Numbered from the stretch's first letter, positions 16,761 to 24,543 are shown. The stretch: 45,046 nucleotides of DNA from an uncultured beta proteobacterium (GCA_903909925.1 CAIVXR010000224.1:1-45046); one strand, 5' to 3'. The notes: a model not told the origin generated them from the sequence alone. Translations and numbers: made by a program.

Positions 16761-16995
16761 CTTTCCCCTCCAGTGCTTCACGAGCGAAACGTTGCATTGC
16801 TTCCAACACAGTGCAGCATTCCCACTTATCGCACAGATCCCGCAGCGCCGCCTCCAACTGTTCGATGCGCCTACCATCCTCCATCATATTATTGAAGGAT
16901 CGAACAAGCGCGGCGTCCAGCTCCTCAATGCGTTCGGCGGCCTCATCGTATCTCCCTGCAAGCTCACGCAGCCGCTTCACAAGATCGTCAGTCAC
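16753..16995 (-). CDS. small coiled-coil protein, ALEGK family (copy D)
   Basis: MTDDLVKRLRELAGRYDEAAERIEELDAAL...RIEQLEAALRDLCDKW...FAREALEGKDE. Confidence 0.65.
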   Translation of the reverse strand: MTDDLVKRLRELAGRYDEAAERIEELDAALVRSFNNMMEDGRRIEQLEAALRDLCDKWECCTVLEAMQRFAREALEGKDE

Positions 16996-17372
16996 AGCCC
17001 TTCCCCCTCTTCACAATCAATCTCAACTTGCACACACCCGATGCGATGCGGCATAGCTTGGTCGTCAGCTTGTCTCTTCATAGCTTGGTCGTCAGCTTGT
17101 CTCTTCTCGTGATAAGCGCCTAAGCACTGATCGGGATAAACATTGATCCAGACCCGTTGCTTGATGCGCGGTTTGACTTCGATTAGGTCTTCATCTCGTT
17201 CGTATCCATAGCCAGAAAGCCCATCTTCTGACCAACTATAAACGTACCAGATACCTTCTTTTGTTTTGATTGCGCCATGAACCGATGCAACGCCGAAACC
17301 TTTATCAGTCGCATAGATACGAACTTCACGGCCATTGCGGGTGCGGTACTTTTTTTTAATATCAATTGTCAT
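16992..17372 (-). CDS. hypothetical protein, paralogue of 17369-17737
   Basis: MTIDIKKKYRTRNGREVRIYATDKG...; C-terminus EEGEGL overlaps the next gene's start. Confidence 0.6.
   Translation of the reverse strand: MTIDIKKKYRTRNGREVRIYATDKGFGVASVHGAIKTKEGIWYVYSWSEDGLSGYGYERDEDLIEVKPRIKQRVWINVYPDQCLGAYHEKRQADDQAMKRQADDQAMPHRIGCVQVEIDCEEGEGL
17053..17106 (-). repeat. perfect tandem duplication of a 27-bp coding unit (KRQADDQAM x2)
   Basis: atagcttggtcgtcagcttgtctcttc occurs twice, at 17053-17079 and 17080-17106. Confidence 0.95.
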
Positions 17373-17737
17373 AAGCCATCCCCCTCTTCAAAATCCAACT
17401 CGACCTTGATGCAAGCGATGCGGTCAAAAGAAGCCCTATTTGCCCGTGCATCAGCGTGTTCTTTGTTGTCCCAGTTGCTGATAGATTTTTCATACACATT
17501 CAACCACACCGTCCGCTTGTGGCGGGGGCGAACTTCAATTAAATCAATTTTCGATATTGCTGCTGAGTTTGCGTAGTTTTTCCCGGTTTCTGCATTCCAG
17601 ATAGCAAATACCCAATTATTGCCATTCAATACTGCCCCATGAATGGTTTGCCCTTCAACAAGATCGCCCCCATCAGTCGCATAGATGCGGACTTCGCGAC
17701 CATCGCGTGTGCGATACTTTTTGGTGATGTCGATCAT
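17369..17737 (-). CDS. hypothetical protein, paralogue of 16992-17372
   Basis: MIDITKKYRTRDGREVRIYATDGGD... EEGDGL. Confidence 0.6.
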   Translation of the reverse strand: MIDITKKYRTRDGREVRIYATDGGDLVEGQTIHGAVLNGNNWVFAIWNAETGKNYANSAAISKIDLIEVRPRHKRTVWLNVYEKSISNWDNKEHADARANRASFDRIACIKVELDFEEGDGL

Positions 17738-18063
17738 GAGAATAATCCTTTGCGCTGCGGTGTGAACATTATGTCCAATGTGCGTTTATCAATATCAATT
17801 GGATTGTTTTCTAATGCCTCCATGACAATTTGCCTGAACAAATCCATATTGTTTTGCGGTGCTATATTGTCAAAAGCAGTTTGACCGCCTTCTGTTTTAA
17901 TCGGGGCAAGACCAAAAAAACGCATTTCAGCTCCAACCAAACTTTCAGGCTGGAAAATTGTCTTCACCTGCATCAACTGATCAACTTTAATGACTGCTGG
18001 GGCAGCAATTACGCCAGTCAGTACTTTCAGGAATGATCTTCGTGGAAGGAGGATGTCGATCAT
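17734..18063 (-). CDS. phage protein with Tat-like signal
   Basis: MIDILLPRRSFLKVLTGVIAAPAVIKVDQLM: RRxFLK followed by a hydrophobic segment. Confidence 0.6.
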   Translation of the reverse strand: MIDILLPRRSFLKVLTGVIAAPAVIKVDQLMQVKTIFQPESLVGAEMRFFGLAPIKTEGGQTAFDNIAPQNNMDLFRQIVMEALENNPIDIDKRTLDIMFTPQRKGLFS

Positions 18064-18221
18064 TACCAGTCCCCTTTGTAAATTTCGCGTAAAACTTGCC
18101 ACATACAGGCTGTCATAATAATCATTGCTCCGATAAGTAGGGCTATTAGCCAAACTGAAATAACTAATAGCCCGATAAAAGAAATCAACTCCACGATGTA
18201 TGTTAAAAATTCGTACATCAT
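18063..18221 (-). CDS. 52-aa membrane micro-protein, missing from the supplied ORF track
   Basis: Reverse complement translates to MMYEFLTYIVELISFIGLLVISVWLIALLIGAMIIMTACMWQVLREIYKGDW*; ATGA overlap with the upstream stop and TAATG overlap with the downstream start. Confidence 0.6.
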   Translation of the reverse strand: MMYEFLTYIVELISFIGLLVISVWLIALLIGAMIIMTACMWQVLREIYKGDW

Positions 18222-18559
18222 TTCACCTTAAGAGCCGCTTCGATTTGGTCCATGAGAGACAACACTGCTTCTTCATTTGGAAGCTCATCGTGGCCTTCTA
18301 CAATGTGTGTGTATTGAGTTAATAGATCGTGGGATTCCTGTAATAGACCCTCTAGCCGTTTGATCCTACCAAAACTGGCTATCTGCTGGCGGTAAAAATA
18401 TCCCGATATGTATTCACAAACCTCATGCAAAGTATGGTTCCGTAATCGGTCCACAAATAGACGCATAATTTCATGCCCATATATTCCAGTGCGTATATTG
18501 TCTACTGATTTAGGGAGTTTACCGTATCTATTCAATTTGACTTTGTTAATGTCCGGCAT
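18218..18559 (-). CDS. hypothetical phage protein
   Basis: 113 aa in the leftward overlapping gene chain. Confidence 0.5.
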   Translation of the reverse strand: MPDINKVKLNRYGKLPKSVDNIRTGIYGHEIMRLFVDRLRNHTLHEVCEYISGYFYRQQIASFGRIKRLEGLLQESHDLLTQYTHIVEGHDELPNEEAVLSLMDQIEAALKVK

Positions 18560-18585
18560 AGATCACCTTTAAAATTAAGATTGTT

Positions 18586-19068
18586 TTACCAACCGCCAGT
18601 AACAGGGCGTATCTTCTTGGGCTTCAGGATTTCCTTTGCCCGCTTTAAAGCAGAATCTGGATGCGCACGAGCTATGTGCAGCAGGTTCTTCAATTGCAAA
18701 ATAAGCGGATATATTTCCCTGGAGACTATGGAAATAGCTGCGTTTAAATCATCAATATGCCTACGCACGAAAGCTGCACAATTTATTAGTTTATTGTGGA
18801 GCATATCCAAATCATCTAATGATGCATATTTGTCTAGATCATTTACGAAATTAGCAATTACGTGAGTACGTGGCACAAATCCGTTCTCATCTTCAATATG
18901 CTCCGAAGCCGGATCTTTTACTTCTGTCTCCTCTTCGCCTTCAGCTTTCTTTTTCTTTTTATTTGACTTTTTAGGCCGTGTCAGTTCATCAATCCTACGA
19001 ATTCCAGCAGCAATTACTTTGCTTAAGGAGACTTCGACTTCAATCAAAACCAGTTGGTATTTATCCAT
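18586..19068 (-). CDS. hypothetical phage protein with Lys-rich central linker
   Basis: 160 aa, KKSNKKKKKAEGEEETEVKD linker. Confidence 0.55.
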   Translation of the reverse strand: MDKYQLVLIEVEVSLSKVIAAGIRRIDELTRPKKSNKKKKKAEGEEETEVKDPASEHIEDENGFVPRTHVIANFVNDLDKYASLDDLDMLHNKLINCAAFVRRHIDDLNAAISIVSREIYPLILQLKNLLHIARAHPDSALKRAKEILKPKKIRPVTGGW

Positions 19069-19213
19069 TGTTATGCCCCCATGTTGCTATGTATTTTCCG
19101 TTAAGGGTAAGTATTGTTATATGCCTTTTGTTGCTCGCCAATTTGATACGGTACAAACGCGGCTTTGTGTAGAAATGGAACATTGCAGTGAAAGCTTCAA
19201 AGCAACGCTCCAT
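19061..19213 (-). CDS. possible 50-aa small protein
   Basis: Reverse complement translates to MERCFEAFTAMFHFYTKPRLYRIKLASNKRHITILTLNGKYIATWGHNNG*; overlaps the next gene's ATG. Fills a gap in the leftward gene chain. Confidence 0.4.
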   Translation of the reverse strand: MERCFEAFTAMFHFYTKPRLYRIKLASNKRHITILTLNGKYIATWGHNNG

Positions 19214-19224
19214 TTCAATAACCC

Positions 19225-19569
19225 TCAATACTGTGCGGGATCTGGTCTAGGTGCATACTTCTTGGCAAACTCAGCAATATCATCTTCTATGGTGGCATTG
19301 TCTGGCTTGGCGCTAATGAACTGTGCTGCAAATGCCAAGTAGTTAATGGAATCTATGTAGTTATCTTGCAGATCCCTAGCGTTCTGCAATCGACCCAATT
19401 TTACAGCTACTTCAATCATAGCCACTTCATAAGGCGTTACAGTGCGGTTTAGCATGACGCTGGCAATAGAGCAGACGCGATCAAAGCACTCTTCGACCGG
19501 GCCGTACTGGTCGCCCCTTTCCCTCAAAGTCATTACGGCTGAACTTAGGATTTCCGTGTGAGTTGTCAT
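19225..19569 (-). CDS. DUF6378-like phage protein
   Basis: MTTHTEILSSAVMTLRERGDQYGPVEECFDRVCSIASVMLNRTVTPYEVAMIEVAVKLGRLQNARDLQDNYIDSINYLAF. Confidence 0.65.
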   Translation of the reverse strand: MTTHTEILSSAVMTLRERGDQYGPVEECFDRVCSIASVMLNRTVTPYEVAMIEVAVKLGRLQNARDLQDNYIDSINYLAFAAQFISAKPDNATIEDDIAEFAKKYAPRPDPAQY

Positions 19570-19825
19570 AGCTTTGTTTATCTCCGTGTATTTGAATTTT
19601 ACCAATTTTGTCTGTGTTTACGCCGATATCACCCTTATCAATCCAGATAATTTCACCTTTTTCAGATAAAGAATCACCCTTATAGAGTTGATTAACCGCG
19701 ATGAATGTTAATTTGTTTAATTCTTCGCATAGCTCTCTAACTGAATTGGCTGAATGTTCTATCGTGACTTGGTGAACCAGTGATCCTTGGGAAGATGGCA
19801 TATCCAATGTAAGTACAAATTTCAT
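19481..19825 (-). CDS. hypothetical protein overlapping the DUF6378-like gene
   Basis: 114 aa, MKFVLTLDMPSSQGSLVHQVTIEHSANSVRELCEELN...; about 89 bp overlap. Confidence 0.45.
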   Translation of the reverse strand: MKFVLTLDMPSSQGSLVHQVTIEHSANSVRELCEELNKLTFIAVNQLYKGDSLSEKGEIIWIDKGDIGVNTDKIGKIQIHGDKQSYDNSHGNPKFSRNDFEGKGRPVRPGRRVL

Positions 19826-20169
19826 CCATTCCTCCTAACTACTGTTCCATCCATCTTACGTTTCCATTTTGAGTTTTTGCTTCCGGGCATTGTACCCTTC
19901 GGTCTTGTTGCTCCTATATGCTTTTGGTGTACTCGTTTCACTTTTGCGATGAGCGGCATGTCAACTTTTGCAGTATGCTGTCTATGGCAACTACGATGAG
20001 CAACAAACCAATTGCTATCGTCATCCTTGCCGCCTGCCTCCAGGGGTATCTCATGGCTTACATCCCAATCTTGCCCTGGCGTAACCTTCATGCTGCACAT
20101 ATGGCAAACACCACCATGCCTCAAGAAAATATCGGCCCGCATCTTTGCGGTTATACGAACACGTTTCAT
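19822..20169 (-). CDS. HNH endonuclease-like protein
   Basis: AKMRADIFLRHGGVCHMCSMKVTPGQDWDVSHEIPLEAGGKDDDSNWFVAHRSCHRQHT. Confidence 0.8.
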   Translation of the reverse strand: MKRVRITAKMRADIFLRHGGVCHMCSMKVTPGQDWDVSHEIPLEAGGKDDDSNWFVAHRSCHRQHTAKVDMPLIAKVKRVHQKHIGATRPKGTMPGSKNSKWKRKMDGTVVRRNG

Positions 20170-20426
20170 TATTGAACTGTCTCGCCATCATCCATTTCTT
20201 CAATCTTATCTATAGCATCCACAAAAAGGTCGATATACCATGCAATACTTTCCTCCAAGTCTACGGCGGTATCGACTAACACATTGGCGGCAACTACCGA
20301 GGTTGCAAATAAAACAACCGCTACAGATTTGCCTTCTATAAGTTTGTGCATTTGCGTTAACAGAGCTACAGTTTCTTTTGCTGCACGAGTAGCCTCTACA
20401 ACAATCGGGTTTTCTTCTATTTCCAT
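20169..20426 (-). CDS. hypothetical protein
   Basis: 85 aa, helical, end-to-end with neighbours. Confidence 0.45.
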   Translation of the reverse strand: MEIEENPIVVEATRAAKETVALLTQMHKLIEGKSVAVVLFATSVVAANVLVDTAVDLEESIAWYIDLFVDAIDKIEEMDDGETVQ

Positions 20427-20884
20427 TGGCGTAAATCCTGTTGTTCTATGGCGTAGGTTTCCCCATGGCCTAAGTTTGTTAATTTGCTTTCATCGTAGAG
20501 TTCAGATGCCAGCGCATATCCTGGAAACGTAACTTGGTTTCCTTCTAATATAGCTAAGACAAATATATCTACATCAGGGTTTTTCTTGGTTGTTGCTATC
20601 AATCTTCCGTTAGTTACTCTGGTTGTTTTTATGTCTATTCGTTTCCCTTTATACATACAGTCATAACTGCCTGACCTTGGGCTTAAAGAAACATCCAAGA
20701 AGATATTGTAATGTTTGCAGAACGCATATTCTCCAATCATTCCATCTTCATCTGTCTCATACGCTTCTTGTTTGCCCATCTGCCGATCTTTGACATTTTG
20801 TGTACGGCTGGAAATGGTTTTCATATTCCCAATCAAGCGGCATGACAAAGCTTCTAAATCGGTCAGATGGACAACAATACTCAT
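20417..20884 (-). CDS. possible PD-(D/E)XK-like nuclease
   Basis: GMIGEYAFCKHYNIF ... GSYDCMYKGKRIDIKTTRVTNGRLIATTKK: E...D...DIK layout. Confidence 0.45.
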   Translation of the reverse strand: MSIVVHLTDLEALSCRLIGNMKTISSRTQNVKDRQMGKQEAYETDEDGMIGEYAFCKHYNIFLDVSLSPRSGSYDCMYKGKRIDIKTTRVTNGRLIATTKKNPDVDIFVLAILEGNQVTFPGYALASELYDESKLTNLGHGETYAIEQQDLRQWK

Positions 20885-21198
20885 AGTTTCATCTCTGCTC
20901 TTTTGGTTGCTTCATAGGATTGCCATTCGTGGAATCGCATCCTGATATATTCAAGCTGTACTTTAAGAAGCGCAGCACTTTTCCGCGCCTCTACCATTTG
21001 GGTTACGTAGGTTGTCCATTTCTCAGATGCTTTTACAGACATCTCAGCTTTAGACACAGGCATATCGCCCATGGAGGCCATTAACTGCGAGAGGAAAGCG
21101 GACTTGCTCTCCTCAAGCAGGCTGGCAGCAGCATCCGCATCAACCCAACGCTTTGCAATGATGCGAAATTGCTCGGAAAGTGGTGCGTTCTGTTCCAC
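20881..21198 (-). CDS. hypothetical helical protein
   Basis: 105 aa; ATGA-type overlaps both sides. Confidence 0.5.
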   Translation of the reverse strand: MEQNAPLSEQFRIIAKRWVDADAAASLLEESKSAFLSQLMASMGDMPVSKAEMSVKASEKWTTYVTQMVEARKSAALLKVQLEYIRMRFHEWQSYEATKRAEMKL

Positions 21199-21461
21199 TA
21201 GAAAGGCACCTCGTCATCTACAGCCTGACTGATGTTCTTAACTGGAACCTCATCGTGTGTTGTTATGTTTTGACGCGGGCCTTTTTCTCTTATGGTAATG
21301 CCAAAATATGTATTCCCTGTCTTGCTGCTTATATTTTCATATAAGTCGATCCAATACTCTTTGTTATTATCCATCTTGATAGTTCCGCTCCATGCTGATT
21401 TGCCCCTACCTGAATCATTTTTAAACACAGATCCCGACATTGGTTTTGTTTCATACGCCAT
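21198..21461 (-). CDS. candidate ssDNA-binding-like protein with SSB-type C-terminal tip DDEVPF
   Basis: MAYETKPMSGSVFKNDSGRGKSAWSGTIKMDNNKEYWIDLYEN...QAVDDEVPF; adjacent to YqaJ exonuclease and ERF. Confidence 0.5.
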   Translation of the reverse strand: MAYETKPMSGSVFKNDSGRGKSAWSGTIKMDNNKEYWIDLYENISSKTGNTYFGITIREKGPRQNITTHDEVPVKNISQAVDDEVPF

Positions 21462-21462
21462 A

Positions 21463-22080
21463 TCAAACCTCATACTTTTGTTTAAGTTGCGCTATCTTTT
21501 CATCAAGCTCACCCAAGAACTTGATAACTTCTTGTTCCATATCCGCTATCAACTTGTCATCACGGTTAATGCGTTGGATGAATAGTTGCATGTTCTCAGG
21601 CAAGCGCGGATCATAAGATACGAAGTCGCACCACTGGCGGCCCGTACATGCCATCTGCCATTGCATCTGAGAGACGTACTTTGATGGGGCTTCTTGCCCT
21701 AGCAGCGTATCGACATGCGTGGCTGTGTTGGGGCATTTGATCTCAACTAAACCATCCTCGCCAATCAAGCCGTCTGGACTAGCCCCAGACATCTCAATGA
21801 TGGAATGGGGAACAAAGCCAGTTTCAACAACGATAGAGCCAGTCTCGACTTCATATGCGGCTCTAGCATTAGGTTCTTGCTCTGTCCCCCACTGCATAGC
21901 GGCGTTCTGGTAGTAGTCCCCCTGCCTACCGCTCAGCCGCTCCACCAACAGGTCAGCCATATAGTTTGCTCGGCTGGCCCCGTATCCTGTCTTGGTCTTA
22001 GCCATCACATCCGCAACGCGGGAAGCTGTCACCTTCCCAAGCCGCGCCTGATGCCATTCATCAGTTCCCTGATCCATCAC
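21463..22080 (-). CDS. YqaJ-type viral recombinase exonuclease (lambda exo-like)
   Basis: GTDEWHQARLGKVTASRVADVMAKTKTGYGASRANYMADL...GASPDGLIGEDGLVEIKCPNTATH...YVSQMQWQMACTGRQWCDFVSYDPRLP. Confidence 0.9.
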   Translation of the reverse strand: MMDQGTDEWHQARLGKVTASRVADVMAKTKTGYGASRANYMADLLVERLSGRQGDYYQNAAMQWGTEQEPNARAAYEVETGSIVVETGFVPHSIIEMSGASPDGLIGEDGLVEIKCPNTATHVDTLLGQEAPSKYVSQMQWQMACTGRQWCDFVSYDPRLPENMQLFIQRINRDDKLIADMEQEVIKFLGELDEKIAQLKQKYEV

Positions 22081-22646
22081 TTGTCATCCTTCTTGGAAAC
22101 CGCATCAGCAACCTTCTTCAGTTCAGCAATCTCTTCATTGGAAAAAGCCTTACGGGCATCGGAGGACATGGACTTCCAGTATTCGGTCAAAGCAACCGTA
22201 CCTTGGGCGGCAATCTCTTTGGCAGCGTCAAACTGATCGTTCTTCTTCTTCGCTGCGGAAGCTGTAGCGGCATTGCCATCATCATCATCAGCCGCCAGAT
22301 TAAGGATGCTGCTCAAGCTGTAGCGGCGGCAATAGGACAATGCAGACCCGATAGCTTGGGGAGTGTTCTGTCCATAAGGCATACGCAACACCTCGGAAAT
22401 GTATTCACCCGACTTATGTATCAGCATGGTTTCAACTTCGACATTGCTGCCGTCAACACGAGGCAGCTGAACGATAGATAAATCGTTAACAGCAAGCGGT
22501 TCACGGATAGCTTCCCGCAAAGAGTTAAGATCCGCATAGCGACTTTTGAAATGCGGGTTTAAGGAACTCTTGGTAGCAGCATCGATCTGGCCCTGTGCTT
22601 TAGACAAAGCTGTGGCGATCTCTGCAATGGTGTCAGACATTTTCAT
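22077..22646 (-). CDS. ERF-family single-strand annealing protein
   Basis: TIAEIATALSKAQGQIDAATKSSLNPHFKSRYADLNSLREAIREPLAVNDLSIVQ...TPQAIGSALSYCRRYSLSSILNLAADDDDGNAA. Confidence 0.9.
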   Translation of the reverse strand: MKMSDTIAEIATALSKAQGQIDAATKSSLNPHFKSRYADLNSLREAIREPLAVNDLSIVQLPRVDGSNVEVETMLIHKSGEYISEVLRMPYGQNTPQAIGSALSYCRRYSLSSILNLAADDDDGNAATASAAKKKNDQFDAAKEIAAQGTVALTEYWKSMSSDARKAFSNEEIAELKKVADAVSKKDDK

Positions 22647-22656
22647 TGGATTATCC

Positions 22657-22929
22657 TTAGATGTTGTTAATAAATTCTTCGTGAGCGGCTTCGTAAAGCA
22701 GCGTCATCATTTTGTGATCGGAATGAATTGACAGGATCAAAGCCTTAATAAAGGCATTAGGGATTAGATCTGTCTCGCTTGGCTGGTCAGGGAAAAATAT
22801 TTCGGACACATATATTTCACTATATGAGACGCCGACTTCCAGCTCTGCCCCGTATATTACGATGCCTGCCATTCCGAATGGTGCGTATTCGTCTAATGTA
22901 TATCGTGTTGGACTAAGTTCTTGCTTCAT
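22657..22929 (-). CDS. hypothetical first gene of the leftward operon
   Basis: 90 aa; preceded by the divergent control region. Confidence 0.5.
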   Translation of the reverse strand: MKQELSPTRYTLDEYAPFGMAGIVIYGAELEVGVSYSEIYVSEIFFPDQPSETDLIPNAFIKALILSIHSDHKMMTLLYEAAHEEFINNI

Positions 22930-22960
22930 TGCTTCGCTCCGTAAACCGGATGTGAATGGT

Positions 22961-23028
22961 TTAGTATATCAGCCAAAACTTGTCAAGCCTGTGTTGACAT
23001 TGCAGGAATGTTTTTATAAGTTGCTGAA
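22961..23028. promoter_or_regulatory. divergent control region with TGTCAA-N7-TTGACA inverted repeat
   Basis: TGTCAA 22981-22986 and TTGACA 22994-22999 between a leftward operon and a rightward HTH gene. Confidence 0.6.
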
Positions 23029-23220
23029 ATGAAAACCAGAGATCCAATTCTAGACAAGATACTGGCTCAGCGCGGTTCAGTTTCTGCGCTGTCCCGCCAG
23101 TTAGGAATCACCCGCCAAGCTATATCCTTCTGGCGGCAAGTCCCCTTGCATCATATAAAACTCATTTCCAAGATCACAGGCATACCACGTGAAAAACTGA
23201 GGCCAGATTTATATGACTAA
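23029..23220 (+). CDS. Cro/YdaS-like HTH regulator
   Basis: DPILDKILAQRGSVSALSRQLGITRQAISFWRQVPLHHIKLISKITGIPREKLRPDLY. Confidence 0.8.
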   Translation: MKTRDPILDKILAQRGSVSALSRQLGITRQAISFWRQVPLHHIKLISKITGIPREKLRPDLYD

Positions 23221-23446
23221 TTTTGTCACCCCTGAAAAGGTTTTAAAGAACTTCAAGGCTGGAATGAATACGCAGGAAATGGCTGTTGTGTTTAATATAC
23301 CGGAATACACAGTTTACTGGCTGCTGAATAATGCGAGGGAGCAAGAGCGTGAAAATTCAAATAATTCTGCCCTTGCCGCCAAGCGTAAACAGGCTGTGGA
23401 GATCGGGGAAGGGCGGGAAAGTCTATCGCTCCCCGAAATACACTGA
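23213..23446 (+). CDS. small HTH-like protein
   Basis: MTNFVTPEKVLKNFKAGMNTQEMAVVFNIPEYTVYWLLNNAREQE...; 3' end overlaps the RusA gene by about 98 bp in another frame. Confidence 0.5.
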   Translation: MTNFVTPEKVLKNFKAGMNTQEMAVVFNIPEYTVYWLLNNAREQERENSNNSALAAKRKQAVEIGEGRESLSLPEIH

Positions 23447-23723
23447 ATGGCGTAACCCAGCTTTATGGTCGGCAGCCATCCAGGCCAAAAAGCAAACCAT
23501 CGAAGGTCCTTACAAATTGACCTTGTTGGCAGTCAAGCCAGACAAGCGCCATAGAGATTTAGACAACCTATTCAAAGCCGCTAGTGACGTTTTGGAAGGC
23601 GCAGGGGTAGTTAGCAACGATGCTAACTGTATGTGGATCGAAGCGAGATGGGTTCCCTCTGGGCCGCAATGCACTTTAATCGTTGAATCATTAGAGGGTG
23701 AATCTAATGGGGAAGAGAAGTGA
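23349..23723 (+). CDS. RusA-family Holliday junction resolvase (GTG start)
   Basis: VKIQIILPLPPSVNRLWRSGKGGKVYRSPKYTEWRN...KPDKRHRDLDNLFKAASDVLEGAGVVSNDANC. Confidence 0.85.
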   Translation: MKIQIILPLPPSVNRLWRSGKGGKVYRSPKYTEWRNPALWSAAIQAKKQTIEGPYKLTLLAVKPDKRHRDLDNLFKAASDVLEGAGVVSNDANCMWIEARWVPSGPQCTLIVESLEGESNGEEK

Positions 23724-24234
23724 TTTTGAGCGGAAAGGCATGGATTTCTATCCAACCCCCATGGATGCCGTCAAGCCTTTGATCAATCGGTTAAGGCGGA
23801 ACGCAACCTTCTGTGAGCCGTGTGCGGGTGAGGGGCATCTGGTCCGCCATCTGGAGGCATTAGGCCATCAATGCGTGTCTAAGTTTGACGCCCAGCCTAG
23901 ATCTCCTGATATACGCCAGCAAGATGCTTCATGGATAACAAGTAAAGATATTAACAAGGCGGATTTAATCATTACCAACCCGCCATGGGATCGACCACCG
24001 CTCCATCAGATCATCGAAAGATGTGCAACTTTAGCACCGACATGGCTGCTCTTTGATGCCGATTGGATGCATACCCGACAGGCCGCTCCGTTCCTGCTGA
24101 TGTGCGAGGAAATCGTGTCTGTAGGCAGGGTGAAGTGGATCGAAGGGTCCAGCATGGCTGGAAAAGACAATTGCTGTTGGTATCTTTTTGATGCCAGCTT
24201 TCACGGGTTTCCAAAGTTTTACGGTAAACAATGA
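23707..24234 (+). CDS. SAM-dependent DNA adenine methyltransferase-like protein (NPPW)
   Basis: MGKRSDFERKGMDFYPTPMDAVKPL...FCEPCAGEGHLV...DLIITNPPWDRPPLHQII. Confidence 0.75.
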   Translation: MGKRSDFERKGMDFYPTPMDAVKPLINRLRRNATFCEPCAGEGHLVRHLEALGHQCVSKFDAQPRSPDIRQQDASWITSKDINKADLIITNPPWDRPPLHQIIERCATLAPTWLLFDADWMHTRQAAPFLLMCEEIVSVGRVKWIEGSSMAGKDNCCWYLFDASFHGFPKFYGKQ

Positions 24235-24452
24235 GCAAGATAACCTTAGACCAGCAGATAGCCGCCATGGAATTGGAGTGTGTCAACACTCGCGGTTCAT
24301 TAGCTATTTTTAAAGATAATATTGCCAAAAAGCGGGCTGACCCAATTCTATTAAATCATAAACAACAGCATTTAGAAGAATTATATGCAGTGTTAAAAAC
24401 ATTAAAATGGCTGCTACAAAATGAACAAAAGATTAAATCAACATTAACGTAA
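24231..24452 (+). CDS. hypothetical small protein
   Basis: 73 aa, ATGA overlap with the methyltransferase. Confidence 0.5.
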   Translation: MSKITLDQQIAAMELECVNTRGSLAIFKDNIAKKRADPILLNHKQQHLEELYAVLKTLKWLLQNEQKIKSTLT

Positions 24453-24495
24453 GTTGCGGATTTTATTAAACAAATAATTATTATTAAATGACTAT

Positions 24496-24535
24496 TTGAC
24501 AGTGACAATTCTTCATGCAATATATGATATATAGG
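24496..24535 (+). promoter_or_regulatory. candidate promoter (TTGACA and downstream AT-rich -10 region)
   Basis: ttgacagtgacaattcttcatgcaatatatgatatatagg in an AT-rich gap upstream of an HTH ORF. Confidence 0.4.
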
Positions 24536-24543
24536 AGAAGCAC

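Noticed and set aside
16060-16900. Repeated gcagcgccgcctccagc-type words resembling interspersed repeats or CRISPR
   Set aside because: Copies fall at the same codons (EAALR) of the paralogous coiled-coil ORFs, have irregular spacing and lie in coding sequence.
23180-23200. Second parS-like site (ccacgtgaaaaac)
   Set aside because: Only half of the palindrome matches; not credible as a ParB site.
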